This document shows positions 1-8,384 of a DNA stretch of 31,817 nucleotides, one piece after another. A program made the translations under genes and the position numbers. Every line of letters starts with the position of its first letter. Positions within the stretch are counted from its first letter, which is position 1. Under the pieces are notes generated by a model. That model ran no database searches. It was not told the origin of the DNA and worked only from the letters and a program-made list of their open reading frames with translations. The stretch covers positions 1 to 31,817 of the IMG/VR virus record IMGVR_UViG_3300000231_000001, one strand, 5' to 3'. This DNA is from a virus.

Positions 1-28
1 GCGGAAACCTCCCCCTCTATTTTTTCAA

Positions 29-847
29 ATGGTCGTAATCAATCGACGTATGCTATCGACCCGTTCTAGGCGGGTGATTCAAATCTGTCAAGAGCGGCAG
101 AAAGAGATGGCGATCGAAGGCGCGTGGAAAGTGCCGAGAGGGGGGAAGCGACCGATTTTCGAGGTTCTCAAAGAGGGTGATTGGCGCGGGGAAAGATGTT
201 TTCTGATCGGCGGGGGCCCGTCGCTCAAAGGGTTCGATTTCTCCCGTCTTAACGGCGAGAAGATCATCACGGTCAATCGAGCGTTTGTGTTCACGCCACA
301 GGCGCAGATCATGTTTTCAATGGACAATCGGTTTTATAAATGGATAATTCAGGGCGCACTCGGCCCGGAGGTGAAACGGGCTTATGCGCTGTTCAAAGGT
401 ATAAAAGCATGGGTCGATTTGATGAATTTTAATTATGATTCATCGGTTCATTACGTCCGGGCATTCCATAAGCCATCGATCGGGTTGGCGAAATCCTTCA
501 GAACCGGAATCTATCACGGGGCGAATTCCGGATACGGCGCACTTCAGATTGCTCACCTTCTCGGCGCGTCGCCAATCTATCTTCTCGGCTATGATATGAG
601 TCATGCGGGGCAGGTGACTCATTTCCACAGCGGTTATCCGGTGCGACAGTTGCCTCACCAGGTCGATCGATTTCTCGTGGCGTTTTTGAAGACGGCACCG
701 CTTCTCGCCCGCGCGGGTTCTACGGTGATCAATCTCAACCCTCACAGCCGATTAAAATGTTTCCCTTTCGCGGCGGTCGATGATATCATCCCGGCGAATG
801 GGAGAGATCGAGAATGCGAACGCTCACCAGCGCCACCGTCAATTTGA
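29..847 (+). CDS. MptE/DUF115-like Rossmann protein, putative glycan-related transferase
   Basis: 272 residues from the first ATG. A glycine-rich nucleotide-binding loop (CFLIGGGPSL) lies near residues 57-66, and a second conserved block (NSGYGALQIAHLLG, about 166-179) is followed by an IYLLGYDM strand. This pair of motifs is typical of the MptE-like/DUF115 Rossmann proteins and resembles GT42-type transferases, often found beside glycosyltransferases. I infer a sugar or nucleotide-sugar role, not a proven reaction. It opens the cassette and overlaps the next gene by 34 bases. The start is uncertain because there is no clear ribosome-binding site before 29; an in-frame ATG at 107 is an alternative, and the upstream context is outside the window. 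Confidence 0.65.
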   Translation: MVVINRRMLSTRSRRVIQICQERQKEMAIEGAWKVPRGGKRPIFEVLKEGDWRGERCFLIGGGPSLKGFDFSRLNGEKIITVNRAFVFTPQAQIMFSMDNRFYKWIIQGALGPEVKRAYALFKGIKAWVDLMNFNYDSSVHYVRAFHKPSIGLAKSFRTGIYHGANSGYGALQIAHLLGASPIYLLGYDMSHAGQVTHFHSGYPVRQLPHQVDRFLVAFLKTAPLLARAGSTVINLNPHSRLKCFPFAAVDDIIPANGRDRECERSPAPPSI

Positions 848-1026
848 AACGCCCATCGATTGAAGAGACGGCTCAGTCGCTAGGATTCAGGTTGAGCGAG
901 ACGCCGTGCCCGAAGTGCGGCGGTCGGCGGTTCATCAGAAAAGCGAAAATCTGTCTGCGGCGGCGGGGATTCTCCCATCAGATTCGATGTTTCAAGTGCG
1001 GTTTCATGGACGGGATTCACCGATGA
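814..1026 (+). CDS. Small zinc-ribbon protein
   Basis: 70 residues. Two Cys-X2-Cys knuckles (C32/C35 and C59/C62) with basic residues between them form a likely single zinc ribbon. The start is supported by GGGAGAG about 8 bases before the ATG. It overlaps the end of the preceding gene and its stop overlaps the next ATG (ATGA), so it is probably translated by coupling. The function is unknown. Ribbons of this kind bind nucleic acid or act as a structural zinc site; its place inside a sugar-modification cassette does not settle which. Confidence 0.6.
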   Translation: MRTLTSATVNLKRPSIEETAQSLGFRLSETPCPKCGGRRFIRKAKICLRRRGFSHQIRCFKCGFMDGIHR

Positions 1027-1364
1027 TCGAAGGAAAGGTTTGGGGAAAGACTGTCTGTGTCGTCGAGACCGATTATTTCTCGATTCATTATCTGAGAATT
1101 CTCGCGGGGGGATTCTGCTCTGAGCACGTTCATCGCGCGAAGATGAATCGATTCTTCGTGATCAAAGGGCGGCTGGAGATCATGATTTGGCAGCCGAGCG
1201 GAGTGATTGACACAATCATTTTGAAAGAGGGCGAATCAACCGATGTCCCGGCTGGTGTTTTTCATCGATTCAAAGCCGTCGAAGAGACCGATTGCATCGA
1301 AATCTACCAAGTCTCGATCGATCGATGGGATATTATTCGACGATCGACGGGGGGAATAGATTGA
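1023..1364 (+). CDS. Cupin-domain protein
   Basis: 113 residues from an ATG overlapping the previous stop. Cupin motif 1 is visible as G30-x(4)-H35-x-H37 followed by a G at 49, with Asn42 where many cupins have the metal-binding Glu. Motif 2 is also visible (GESTDVPAGVFHRF, including P-x-G-x2-H). The single small beta-barrel suggests a sugar epimerase/isomerase-type or small-molecule-binding cupin. Between glycan genes, I infer modification of a sugar nucleotide or a glycan. Longer versions of this frame begin upstream at 906 but would read through the zinc-ribbon gene, so I reject them. Confidence 0.7.
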   Translation: MIEGKVWGKTVCVVETDYFSIHYLRILAGGFCSEHVHRAKMNRFFVIKGRLEIMIWQPSGVIDTIILKEGESTDVPAGVFHRFKAVEETDCIEIYQVSIDRWDIIRRSTGGID

Positions 1365-2050
1365 CGGAGATCGATAGAACTGATCAGACCGGAGAGAGAC
1401 GATCGAGCCTTGATGAACCTCGATCGACCCTGAGAGACTATCATCTCCGGGAATGGATTCTTGTCTCATATTTCACACTCAATTCGCCTTATGAGAAAGA
1501 GATCAGGCGGCTCGGCGCGTCATGTGAAAAATTCGCGGTTGATTATTATTTTCGAGCGATCGAATCGAAAGGCTCATGGCTGAAAAATTGCCACTATCGC
1601 CCGGATTTTATTATCCATTGTCTTGATCGATTTACTGATCGCGACGTCGTGTGGGTCGATTCAGACGGCATGATCATCCAATTCCCTTTCGTTTTCGATG
1701 ATCTCAGGCGGACGGGCGCGGATATGGCCGTTCATTATCTTCGGGGCAGAGAGTTGCTCGGTGGAACGATGTGGGTGAGAAATTCTGATCGGGCGCGGGG
1801 ATTGCTTCGGTCATGGCAGGAGATGAACCGCCTTCACCCGTTCTGGAAAGAGCAATTTAACCTACAAATCATCATTGAACGCCGAAAAGAATGGAAGATC
1901 GAAACGCTCCCGGCGACTTACACGCAGATATTTGATATCATGAGGAGCGCGGGCGTTCCGGTGATCGAACATTATCAAGCGTCAAGGCGATTGAAGAAGA
2001 TCATGGGCGTCACCGCCGCTGAGAAGATCGCTCTAGGGATGAGACGATGA
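1361..2050 (+). CDS. Putative nucleotide-diphospho-sugar transferase (DxD)
   Basis: 229 residues from a TTG that overlaps the previous stop as TTGA, behind a G-rich stretch at 1349-1354. The same TTGA arrangement starts two other genes in this window (4157 and 13541). The core has a VVWVDSDGM segment with D100-S-D102, the metal/nucleotide-sugar site of GT-A fold transferases, followed by an acceptor-side LLGGTMWV stretch. An ATG at 1325 is a possible longer start but has no Shine-Dalgarno. The sugar and the acceptor cannot be told from the sequence. Confidence 0.6.
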   Translation: MTEIDRTDQTGERRSSLDEPRSTLRDYHLREWILVSYFTLNSPYEKEIRRLGASCEKFAVDYYFRAIESKGSWLKNCHYRPDFIIHCLDRFTDRDVVWVDSDGMIIQFPFVFDDLRRTGADMAVHYLRGRELLGGTMWVRNSDRARGLLRSWQEMNRLHPFWKEQFNLQIIIERRKEWKIETLPATYTQIFDIMRSAGVPVIEHYQASRRLKKIMGVTAAEKIALGMRR

Positions 2051-2703
2051 ATCACGTTGATATAATCTGCGCGACCCGGGGGCGGTTGGCGAAATTGAGC
2101 CGGATGGTGAGATCGGTGCCTGGAACTGCGGCGCGATTGCCGATCAATATTGTTCTCTTCGTCGATGGCGACATGGCGTCATATCGTGAATTGATTCGGC
2201 GAGGATATAACCCGCATTATTCGCCGACGAGAATTGGTCAGACGGCAGCGAGAAATCTTCTCCTCGAAAAAACGACCGACGCCGTGATATACGCGGTCGA
2301 TGATATCTGTTTTGAGGCGGGGGCGATCGAAACGGCAATCAGAGAATTCCGGGCATTATTCCCTGATGATGATGGAGTGCTGGGGTTCACGCAGATCGGC
2401 AATCGATTCCACCCGACAGGAATCTCGCTCATCGGCTCCCTGTTCCTCAATCGATATCCGAACCGTCACCTTTTCTGCCCGAAATATGATCATTTCGCGT
2501 GCCAAGAGGTTCATTGGGCCGCCGTGAAGTTGGGGAAATTCGCGCTCTCTGAAAACGCGCGGCTCTATCATTTCCATCCCGATCATCATAGCGAAGAGAG
2601 AGATCAAACGCATCTCGATGCGCGGAAAAACAAAGCCCGTGACATGATGATAAAAGCGCAGAGAGAGAAAGCGGGTCTGATATGGGGAATCAATGACCGT
2701 TGA
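2047..2703 (+). CDS. Glycosyltransferase family 2-like protein
   Basis: 218 residues, ATGA-coupled to the gene before it. The N terminus (DIICATRGR) is the usual first strand of a GT-A family 2 domain, and a YAVDDICF segment (D85-D86) is the likely metal-binding acidic pair. An ARNLL motif precedes it, as in family 2 enzymes. It probably adds one sugar of the glycan made by this cassette. The C terminus is very basic and charged, and I see no membrane segment, so a soluble enzyme is likely. Confidence 0.65.
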   Translation: MNHVDIICATRGRLAKLSRMVRSVPGTAARLPINIVLFVDGDMASYRELIRRGYNPHYSPTRIGQTAARNLLLEKTTDAVIYAVDDICFEAGAIETAIREFRALFPDDDGVLGFTQIGNRFHPTGISLIGSLFLNRYPNRHLFCPKYDHFACQEVHWAAVKLGKFALSENARLYHFHPDHHSEERDQTHLDARKNKARDMMIKAQREKAGLIWGINDR

Positions 2704-3487
2704 ATTCATCGTTGAGACGTTCTTCGGCTATGACCGTCCAGGGCAATTTCTCTCGGAATCTTGGCTTATCGAGCGATTCGGGATATTCGAGCGATTCACG
2801 TATCGATCGCTCATGAATCAAAGTGATCGAGCGTTCAGAATCTTCGTTCAGATCGGCGACCGGAATGCGGAATTGATTCGATCATTCGCATGGCCGACTG
2901 AGATCGAGATCTGTGAAAAAAACGGAAGAAAGCAATATTCAGAGATTGATACGAGATTTATCTCGATCACGCGAATTGATTCGGATGATCTCTTTCATCG
3001 GGACGCGATCGCCGAGGTGAAGAGAAAATTCGGCGGTGCGGCAAACCGGAAAGTTCTTTGCTGGAAATCACGGCTCGTTTGGGACAGGGTGAACGGATAT
3101 CTGCTCCCTGATCATCCCCGCGTTTCATCGCCTTTTTTCACTCACATATTTCCGAAATCGATTTATCGCGATTGGGCGCGATTTCAAAAAGAGCATTTTC
3201 GATCGCATGGGCGGGATGGCGCTGGCGATCGGGAAGCGATCTCTCTCGATCGGAAAAAAGTCTGCGTGATCAAACATGGGTTGAATTGGTCGGTTTTGAA
3301 ACGCGGACAATCATGGCCCGTTCTGAGAACTGAAGCGGATTTCCGCGCCCACCTCGATAATCTCAGAATCAAGAATCCAGGGCTCCAGATGTGCCGGGAC
3401 CCGGAGGTGATCGCCAAGGTGCTTGACGCATTTGGTGTAGACCGAAGGGAGATTGCGGCATCGATGACTCAGGTGATCAATGGTTAA
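2693..3487 (+). CDS. Putative rhamnosyltransferase-type glycosyltransferase
   Basis: 264 residues. The pattern of an early FGYDRPGQFLSESWLIERFGIFERFT segment followed by ITRIDSDDLFHRDAI (D96-S-D98-D99) is that of the bacterial 'putative rhamnosyl transferase' family (PF11316), by recognition rather than by search. It overlaps its neighbours by 11 and 8 bases. If the family is right, the donor would be dTDP-rhamnose; no rhamnose synthesis genes are visible here, so the donor would have to come from the host. Confidence 0.6.
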   Translation: MTVEFIVETFFGYDRPGQFLSESWLIERFGIFERFTYRSLMNQSDRAFRIFVQIGDRNAELIRSFAWPTEIEICEKNGRKQYSEIDTRFISITRIDSDDLFHRDAIAEVKRKFGGAANRKVLCWKSRLVWDRVNGYLLPDHPRVSSPFFTHIFPKSIYRDWARFQKEHFRSHGRDGAGDREAISLDRKKVCVIKHGLNWSVLKRGQSWPVLRTEADFRAHLDNLRIKNPGLQMCRDPEVIAKVLDAFGVDRREIAASMTQVING

Positions 3488-4160
3488 TAAACAATCCGTC
3501 TCGGTTCTGATCACAAGCTATCGCCGCTACGCACGGCTCGATGACGTGATTGACGGTTGGCTGAGACAGCCGATCGAAAGCCTTTGGCTGATAGACGGCG
3601 GCGGGGGGTTCCGATCAAAAAGTCGCGACAGCCGATTGATCATCTTCAATTTGCCGATCGATCTTGGGACGAAGATGGACATGGCGTTCGGCCTCTTGAC
3701 GGATGGCGATCTGATCTGTCTCGCCGATGATGACCTGATTGCCGCGCCCGGATTCTTGGGCGATCTTGAACGGGTGAGAGCGGAGAAAGGCGGATTTGTC
3801 GGCGTGATAGGGCGCACGTTTCATGGGCCGATTTATTGGGGAAAGACCCAATTTTTCTCTTCTCGGAAGATCGCGAAGCCTGTCAGAGTGGGATTCGTCG
3901 GTGTCGTGATTCTCTTCGAGCGATCTTTTCTCGGATTCGATCTTCGCTATCAGCCGAGAAATTGTGATGATCTCTGGCTCCAGATGAAGATTCACCCTGA
4001 TGTGGTGAAACATGTCGCGCCGACGACGCGATATGAAAATATCCTCGAAGCGTCCGACGTGACGGCGATGTATAAAAACCCGAAGCTCAGACTCGAAAGA
4101 GAACTTTTTTACAGCCATCATTACCTGAAAACTTATGCGCCTTCGGGGAGAATTTATTGA
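3480..4160 (+). CDS. Glycosyltransferase family 2-like protein
   Basis: 226 residues. The N-terminal strand SVLITSYRR and the acidic triplet in LADDDL (D83-D85) are standard GT-A family 2 landmarks. It is a second or third family 2 member in the cassette but is not a close copy of the gene at 2047, so the two probably act at different steps. Its stop overlaps the TTG start of the methyltransferase that follows. Confidence 0.65.
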   Translation: MVNKQSVSVLITSYRRYARLDDVIDGWLRQPIESLWLIDGGGGFRSKSRDSRLIIFNLPIDLGTKMDMAFGLLTDGDLICLADDDLIAAPGFLGDLERVRAEKGGFVGVIGRTFHGPIYWGKTQFFSSRKIAKPVRVGFVGVVILFERSFLGFDLRYQPRNCDDLWLQMKIHPDVVKHVAPTTRYENILEASDVTAMYKNPKLRLERELFYSHHYLKTYAPSGRIY

Positions 4161-4702
4161 ACGCCGAACAATATCTGAAATCACATTGGATTCGCAATAA
4201 AGTCTGGACGCACCTTGAATGGGAGAAGCATCAGCGGCGGTTGGAACAGTGCGCTGATTTTCTCGGCTCGGGGAAAAGATTCATCGACATTGGTTGCGCT
4301 TGTGGGCATTCAACGGCGATCATGAAGAAGTTTCATCCGGGCGAGTGGCACGGTGCTGACTTCGCCGATTGCGCGATCGACATCGCAAAAGACCAATTCC
4401 CGGAGATCGAATTTCACGCAGTAGCCGGGGTAGAGGCGCTTTGCCATTTGGGCACCTTCGACGGGGTCGTCTGCTCGGAAGTGATCGAGCATGTCCATGA
4501 AGACCGCCGATTCATTGAAAATGTTATGGCTGTGTGCCGCGGATCGGCGGTCTTCACGACTCCGACTCGGAAGGTTTCCGACCCCGGACATCTGAGAGTT
4601 TATAGAATAGATTCATTGAGGGAATTATTCAAGGATTTTGAGTTCGAGATTCATCAGATCGAGCCGTTTTTTTATGTGATCGTGCGAGAGAGAGAGAGAT
4701 GA
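4157..4702 (+). CDS. Class I SAM-dependent methyltransferase
   Basis: 181 residues. The start is TTG overlapping the previous stop (TTGA), with GGGGAGAA just upstream. Motif I is FIDIGCACGHS (D44-G50), followed by an acidic turn after WHGADF and a VVCSEVIEHVHED motif IV-like strand, typical of methyltransferase type 11/23 folds. The substrate is unknown. Context suggests methylation of a sugar hydroxyl or carboxyl on the glycan made by the neighbouring transferases. Confidence 0.75.
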   Translation: MNAEQYLKSHWIRNKVWTHLEWEKHQRRLEQCADFLGSGKRFIDIGCACGHSTAIMKKFHPGEWHGADFADCAIDIAKDQFPEIEFHAVAGVEALCHLGTFDGVVCSEVIEHVHEDRRFIENVMAVCRGSAVFTTPTRKVSDPGHLRVYRIDSLRELFKDFEFEIHQIEPFFYVIVRERER

Positions 4703-5424
4703 TCACGACGATTTATCACACGCGAATGAATCTCGATCGCCGAGATGTGCTGAGACTCAAGACGAAGCGCGTGTATGAGAAGACCGAATCCGATCTTGTT
4801 TCATCGATAATTTGTCCAGGTGATGTGTTCGTCGATATCGGCGCACATATCGGTTATTATTCGATGATCGCCGGACGGTTCGTTGGTTCTCTAGGCGTCG
4901 TGTTCGCGTTCGAGCCTGAAGCGGAGAATTTCTCTATTCTCGCAGAGAACGTGAAACTGAATGAATTCAAAAACGTATTCCCGATCAATATGGCGATCTC
5001 AGACCGATCGGGCGTCGGCAATCTTTTTCTCAACGATCAATCATCGGGAGATCATCGAATTTACCCGAGCGGCAAGAGATCACGCATGGTCTGCCATATT
5101 ACGACGATCGATGAGTTTTTTGATAAAATCGAGAAGATTTCTTTTATCAAGATCGATGTTCAAGGCGCGGAATGGCGCGCGCTGGCCGGTGCCGTGAAAA
5201 CTCTCCCTCGCGTTCCTCTCATGATGGTCGAATTTTACCCGCCTGGAATAATCGAATCGGGCGGCGACCCGAACAGATATCTCGATCAGTTGAGAGAATC
5301 CGGATTCAGAATCGGTGAGATCGATCGATACGGGCGCGGGATTCTTCCGTTCTCGAATCAAGAATTGATCGCGAAATATCCGGTCAAAATCGGGAGACAT
5401 TGTAATCTCTGGTGTGCGAGATGA
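4699..5424 (+). CDS. FkbM-family methyltransferase
   Basis: 241 residues, ATGA-coupled. It has the FkbM hallmarks: DVFVDIGAHIGYYS (residues 42-55), an FAFEPE acidic motif near 73-78, and IKIDVQGAEW near 150-159. FkbM enzymes (PF05050) methylate oxygen atoms and are common in glycan and polysaccharide loci. With three methyltransferases in a row, the final glycan is probably O-methylated at more than one place, or only one of them acts on it. Confidence 0.8.
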   Translation: MITTIYHTRMNLDRRDVLRLKTKRVYEKTESDLVSSIICPGDVFVDIGAHIGYYSMIAGRFVGSLGVVFAFEPEAENFSILAENVKLNEFKNVFPINMAISDRSGVGNLFLNDQSSGDHRIYPSGKRSRMVCHITTIDEFFDKIEKISFIKIDVQGAEWRALAGAVKTLPRVPLMMVEFYPPGIIESGGDPNRYLDQLRESGFRIGEIDRYGRGILPFSNQELIAKYPVKIGRHCNLWCAR

Positions 5425-6323
5425 AAGAGAAAATCTCCGTCGATCTCAAGGCCCGATACACGACGGGTCTCGGCAAAGCAGGATTGAATTGTGCTCAATA
5501 TGCGCGGGTCTTCAACTGTCGGATGATCGGCACGTTTAATCTGATCACACATCTGAATATCTTCGACTTTAAGCCATGCCGCCTTGATCTTGGCGGCTAC
5601 CATCAGTTTTATCTCGTCAAATTGAATGATCAATTCTACGGGTGGGTGATCAAGTGGAAGGATTCGCGACAGTCGCCGAATCACCTGGAGATCATCTCGA
5701 AAGAGAGATTCCCTGATCACATTAAACGGACTTCCGTGAAGGTCGAAGTGTTCGAGCGATGGGACGATCAAAAGATCAGACGATGGGCTGAGGGGATTCA
5801 CTTCTTTCAGACGTTCGAGTGGACACCGGATAACCGCAAAGCGGCGAATTCTTCGCTGGTATGGGATACGATCGCTCATGTGGAATTCAAAAATACCCGG
5901 GTGCTCGACATCGGTTGTAATTTCGGCTACCATTCGTTCAGAGCTTCAAGAGAAGGAGCGAGGGTGATCGGTTTCGATAAAAACGTGAATGTCTTACCTG
6001 TCGCCCGTCTGATCAATGACAATATCGAAATGCAGGATGTCGGATTCACTGATCGATTTCCGGCCGGGGAGCGATTCGATCATATTTTTTATTTCTCCGT
6101 TCAGCATCAGTTTGATGCCGAATATGAGACACTCAGACGATCAATCAATCAGTTGAAGGCGATCGCTGACGGTTCGATCTTCATCGAATTGATCGTGCCG
6201 CCATTGAGGGGGGAACTTTCTGAAACGCAGATCGATCGGATTCTTGGCTCGAAGGGCCTTTTGAAATATCGCCATAAGGTAAGGCGAGAGAGAAAAATCT
6301 ACGAGATAAAACCGGGAGGTTAA
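5421..6323 (+). CDS. SAM-dependent methyltransferase with N-terminal extension
   Basis: 300 residues from an ATG overlapping the previous stop. A GTG at 5412 would add three residues but is less likely. The first 150 residues show no motif I recognise. The methyltransferase core starts near 160 (RVLDIGCNFGYHS), followed by an acidic turn (VIGFDKN). The layout, with a core late in the chain and an FFQTFEW segment before it, resembles tRNA uridine-34 methyltransferase-like and lipid/sugar methyltransferases, but context favours glycan modification. It is the last gene of the cassette; the next gene has its own strong ribosome-binding site. Confidence 0.65.
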   Translation: MKEKISVDLKARYTTGLGKAGLNCAQYARVFNCRMIGTFNLITHLNIFDFKPCRLDLGGYHQFYLVKLNDQFYGWVIKWKDSRQSPNHLEIISKERFPDHIKRTSVKVEVFERWDDQKIRRWAEGIHFFQTFEWTPDNRKAANSSLVWDTIAHVEFKNTRVLDIGCNFGYHSFRASREGARVIGFDKNVNVLPVARLINDNIEMQDVGFTDRFPAGERFDHIFYFSVQHQFDAEYETLRRSINQLKAIADGSIFIELIVPPLRGELSETQIDRILGSKGLLKYRHKVRRERKIYEIKPGG

Positions 6324-6324
6324 A

Positions 6325-6807
6325 ATGGCAATCGGATGGTGGGTCGATCTCGCGGAAGCGGATTCGTATTTTCAGACGGAACGGTTGGATTCGTCAGCGT
6401 GGGACACGCTCCTCGCGTTCGATTCGACGGGGCTTTACCAAGAACGGGCACTTCTTCAAGCCTATAACCGAATCCATTACAGCCCTGATTATTCGACGCC
6501 TGAATTCGCTGACGCCACGGCATCTCAGCTTTTCAAATTGAAAAGGGGACAGGGCGAACTCGCCTATTATCTCGCCGTTCATCTCAGAGATGAAGACGTG
6601 CGGAAAGGGCTTCAGGCGCAGGGCGTGATCAAGGCGGGGGTGATCAAGGAAGATTATCTCGCGGCATATCTGGCGCGGGTCCCGTTCCCTGCGGCTGTCG
6701 AAGCCTGGCTATCTGATTTCGCCGTCATTCAGCCGACCGTCTATACATCGAACCTAGAGAGAGACGAAGAAGAAGACGTGGAGACGAAGATTCATGATTT
6801 CAAATGA
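6325..6807 (+). CDS. Head-tail connector / head completion-like protein
   Basis: 160 residues, beginning one base after the previous stop with GGGAGGT before the ATG. The N terminus (ADSYFQTERLDSSAWDTLL, then ERALLQAYNRI) matches the helical pattern of small phage head-tail adaptor proteins (gp6/gp15-like, sometimes named DnaT-like). These proteins form the first ring between portal and tail. The end is acidic and probably disordered. This gene marks the return to virion structure after the sugar cassette. Confidence 0.55.
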   Translation: MAIGWWVDLAEADSYFQTERLDSSAWDTLLAFDSTGLYQERALLQAYNRIHYSPDYSTPEFADATASQLFKLKRGQGELAYYLAVHLRDEDVRKGLQAQGVIKAGVIKEDYLAAYLARVPFPAAVEAWLSDFAVIQPTVYTSNLERDEEEDVETKIHDFK

Positions 6808-6817
6808 TTGAACCTCG

Positions 6818-7705
6818 ATGAACCTAGAGACGCCTGAGAGAGAGGTCAGAGAGATCGTCGTTCTCTATTCACGGGCAGAGAAATTATTGAGAAGGGAATT
6901 GACAACGATCGGCATCTCGTCCTATAAAGAGGTGAATGCGCTCAGAGCATCAGATCATGTGGCGAAGATCGTGAAAGAATTGAATCAGCGGACGGCGCGG
7001 TGGACGCAGATGGCGATGAAATCCGCTTACCGTACTCGATCTGAACAGTCGAAGATCACACTCTCAATACTCGGATTCAAGAAAAAAGCTCACATTTCGC
7101 CGATCGCGCAGATCAATGCCGAACGAAGATTCATTGAATCGACAGTCGCGTATTTCACCCGAGCGACGGGGTCGATCAAACGGTCTGCCGATCTTCTTTT
7201 GAATCTCTCCCGATCATCGAATCGATTGATAAAATCAATTCAAGAGTTCGATGAGGGGGAATATGCGTTCGCCGAAGAGTTATTCACTCAATGGGCGAAA
7301 GAGGCGGTGATCGCCGGATGGTCAAGGAAACGGCTCTCCGATATGATCGAAAATTACCTTTCCGGTTTCATCGACGATGAAGGATTGATCAATATCAGGG
7401 GCAGAAATTTCGCTCTAGGTGGCTACGCGGAGTTGGTCGCCAGGACGCAATTGAGGTCGGCTCAATCGGACGCGACCATCTCGACGTGTAATGAGTATGG
7501 TTGCGATCTCGTTCTCTTCTCTTCTCACGCGAATCCTTGTGAGATCTGTGCGCCGCTCGAAGGGCAAGTTTATTCGATCTCCGGAACGGCGAGAGATTAT
7601 CCGATGCTTACGGATGAGGAGACACCGCCGATTCACCCGCGTTGTGAACATTCGATTTCCCCGACCTCTGAGATCGCGATCGAGTATCGGGAGACGCACG
7701 GATGA
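6818..7705 (+). CDS. Minor head protein (phage minor capsid protein 2-like)
   Basis: 295 residues. The C-terminal third holds the signature of phage minor head proteins: ARTQLRSAQSDA, then SSHANPCEICAPLEGQVYS near 236-254, and PPIHPRCEHS near 269-278. The Cys pair at 240/243 and the HPRC motif look like a metal-binding cluster. Family members (PF06152 and SPP1 gp7 relatives) sit at the portal and can travel with the DNA. They usually lie beside the portal gene, so its position after the connector is slightly unusual. It is ATGA-coupled to the next gene. Confidence 0.7.
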   Translation: MNLETPEREVREIVVLYSRAEKLLRRELTTIGISSYKEVNALRASDHVAKIVKELNQRTARWTQMAMKSAYRTRSEQSKITLSILGFKKKAHISPIAQINAERRFIESTVAYFTRATGSIKRSADLLLNLSRSSNRLIKSIQEFDEGEYAFAEELFTQWAKEAVIAGWSRKRLSDMIENYLSGFIDDEGLINIRGRNFALGGYAELVARTQLRSAQSDATISTCNEYGCDLVLFSSHANPCEICAPLEGQVYSISGTARDYPMLTDEETPPIHPRCEHSISPTSEIAIEYRETHG

Positions 7706-7992
7706 TCAACGCATATCTGGTCGATCACGCGGTTTTGATCACGAAGACTCACGATGAACATGGCGAGATCATCTCTGAAGATCATGAAGAGATCAAATGT
7801 TATATCAATTATAAGATCACGAAATTCGTCAATTTTAAGGGCGAAGAGGTGATCTCCGATAAGTCTATTTTGATCGCGAATCGGGCAATCTCTCTGGATG
7901 AGGAATTCGAGATCGAAGGCGCTCGGTTTCCGATTCAGAAAATCACGCGGGCGAAAGACCTCACCCAGCGATTCATCGAGGTTTTCCTATGA
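7702..7992 (+). CDS. Neck protein, minor capsid 1 / head-tail stopper-like
   Basis: 96 residues, mostly beta strand by eye. It is the first of three small genes whose order and sizes (96, 131 and 145 residues) fit the minor capsid 1-2-3 trio of many siphophages, where the products are the stopper, the neck/completion protein and the tail terminator. The assignment rests mainly on this order. Both ends overlap neighbours by an ATGA. Confidence 0.5.
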   Translation: MINAYLVDHAVLITKTHDEHGEIISEDHEEIKCYINYKITKFVNFKGEEVISDKSILIANRAISLDEEFEIEGARFPIQKITRAKDLTQRFIEVFL

Positions 7993-8384
7993 GCGGGATT
8001 TTTCTCGACACGCGCCCGTTTCTGAAAGAATTCCAGAAAATCACGATGCAGACGATTCCTGATCTGGCGAGAAAAGGGCTTTTCAATGCCGCCGCCGAGC
8101 TCTTGAATGACTCTGATCGCGTCGAACCGAAGACCCCGCTCAAAGAGGGCCATCTCAAAGGCTCGAAGAAGATCGAAATCTCAGTCGGCATGGGAGAGAC
8201 GGTCATCCTGGCCGGGTTCAATATTGATTATGCTTCTTACGTGCATGAGATGGTGAAAAAACACGCTTGGACGGAGCCAGGCTCCGGGCCGAAATTTCTC
8301 GAATCAAAACTCCTGATGTTCAAAAACAAATATATCGCGATCGCTGGAGAAACCGTCGCGAGAGGCGCGGCAGGGAAAAAATGA
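7989..8384 (+). CDS. Neck / tail completion protein (HK97 gp10-like, minor capsid 2-like)
   Basis: 131 residues. The central pattern PKTPLKEGHLKGS followed by a beta strand, GFNIDYASYVHE and a terminal GPKFLESKLL helix is characteristic of the HK97 gp10-like / minor capsid 2 group. These proteins form the interface between the head-tail connector and the tail tube. The final residues are short and basic. It overlaps the next ATG. Confidence 0.65.
   Translation: MSGIFLDTRPFLKEFQKITMQTIPDLARKGLFNAAAELLNDSDRVEPKTPLKEGHLKGSKKIEISVGMGETVILAGFNIDYASYVHEMVKKHAWTEPGSGPKFLESKLLMFKNKYIAIAGETVARGAAGKK

Noticed and set aside
906-1364. 152-codon version of the cupin gene
   Set aside because: The first 39 codons overlap the zinc-ribbon gene in another frame and show no cupin features; the ATG at 1023 overlaps the previous stop.
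5358-5933. 191-codon open frame on the minus strand, and other long minus-strand frames such as 3615-4184
   Set aside because: They are fully antisense to well-supported coding genes, have no ribosome-binding site, and arise from the codon bias of the opposite strand.
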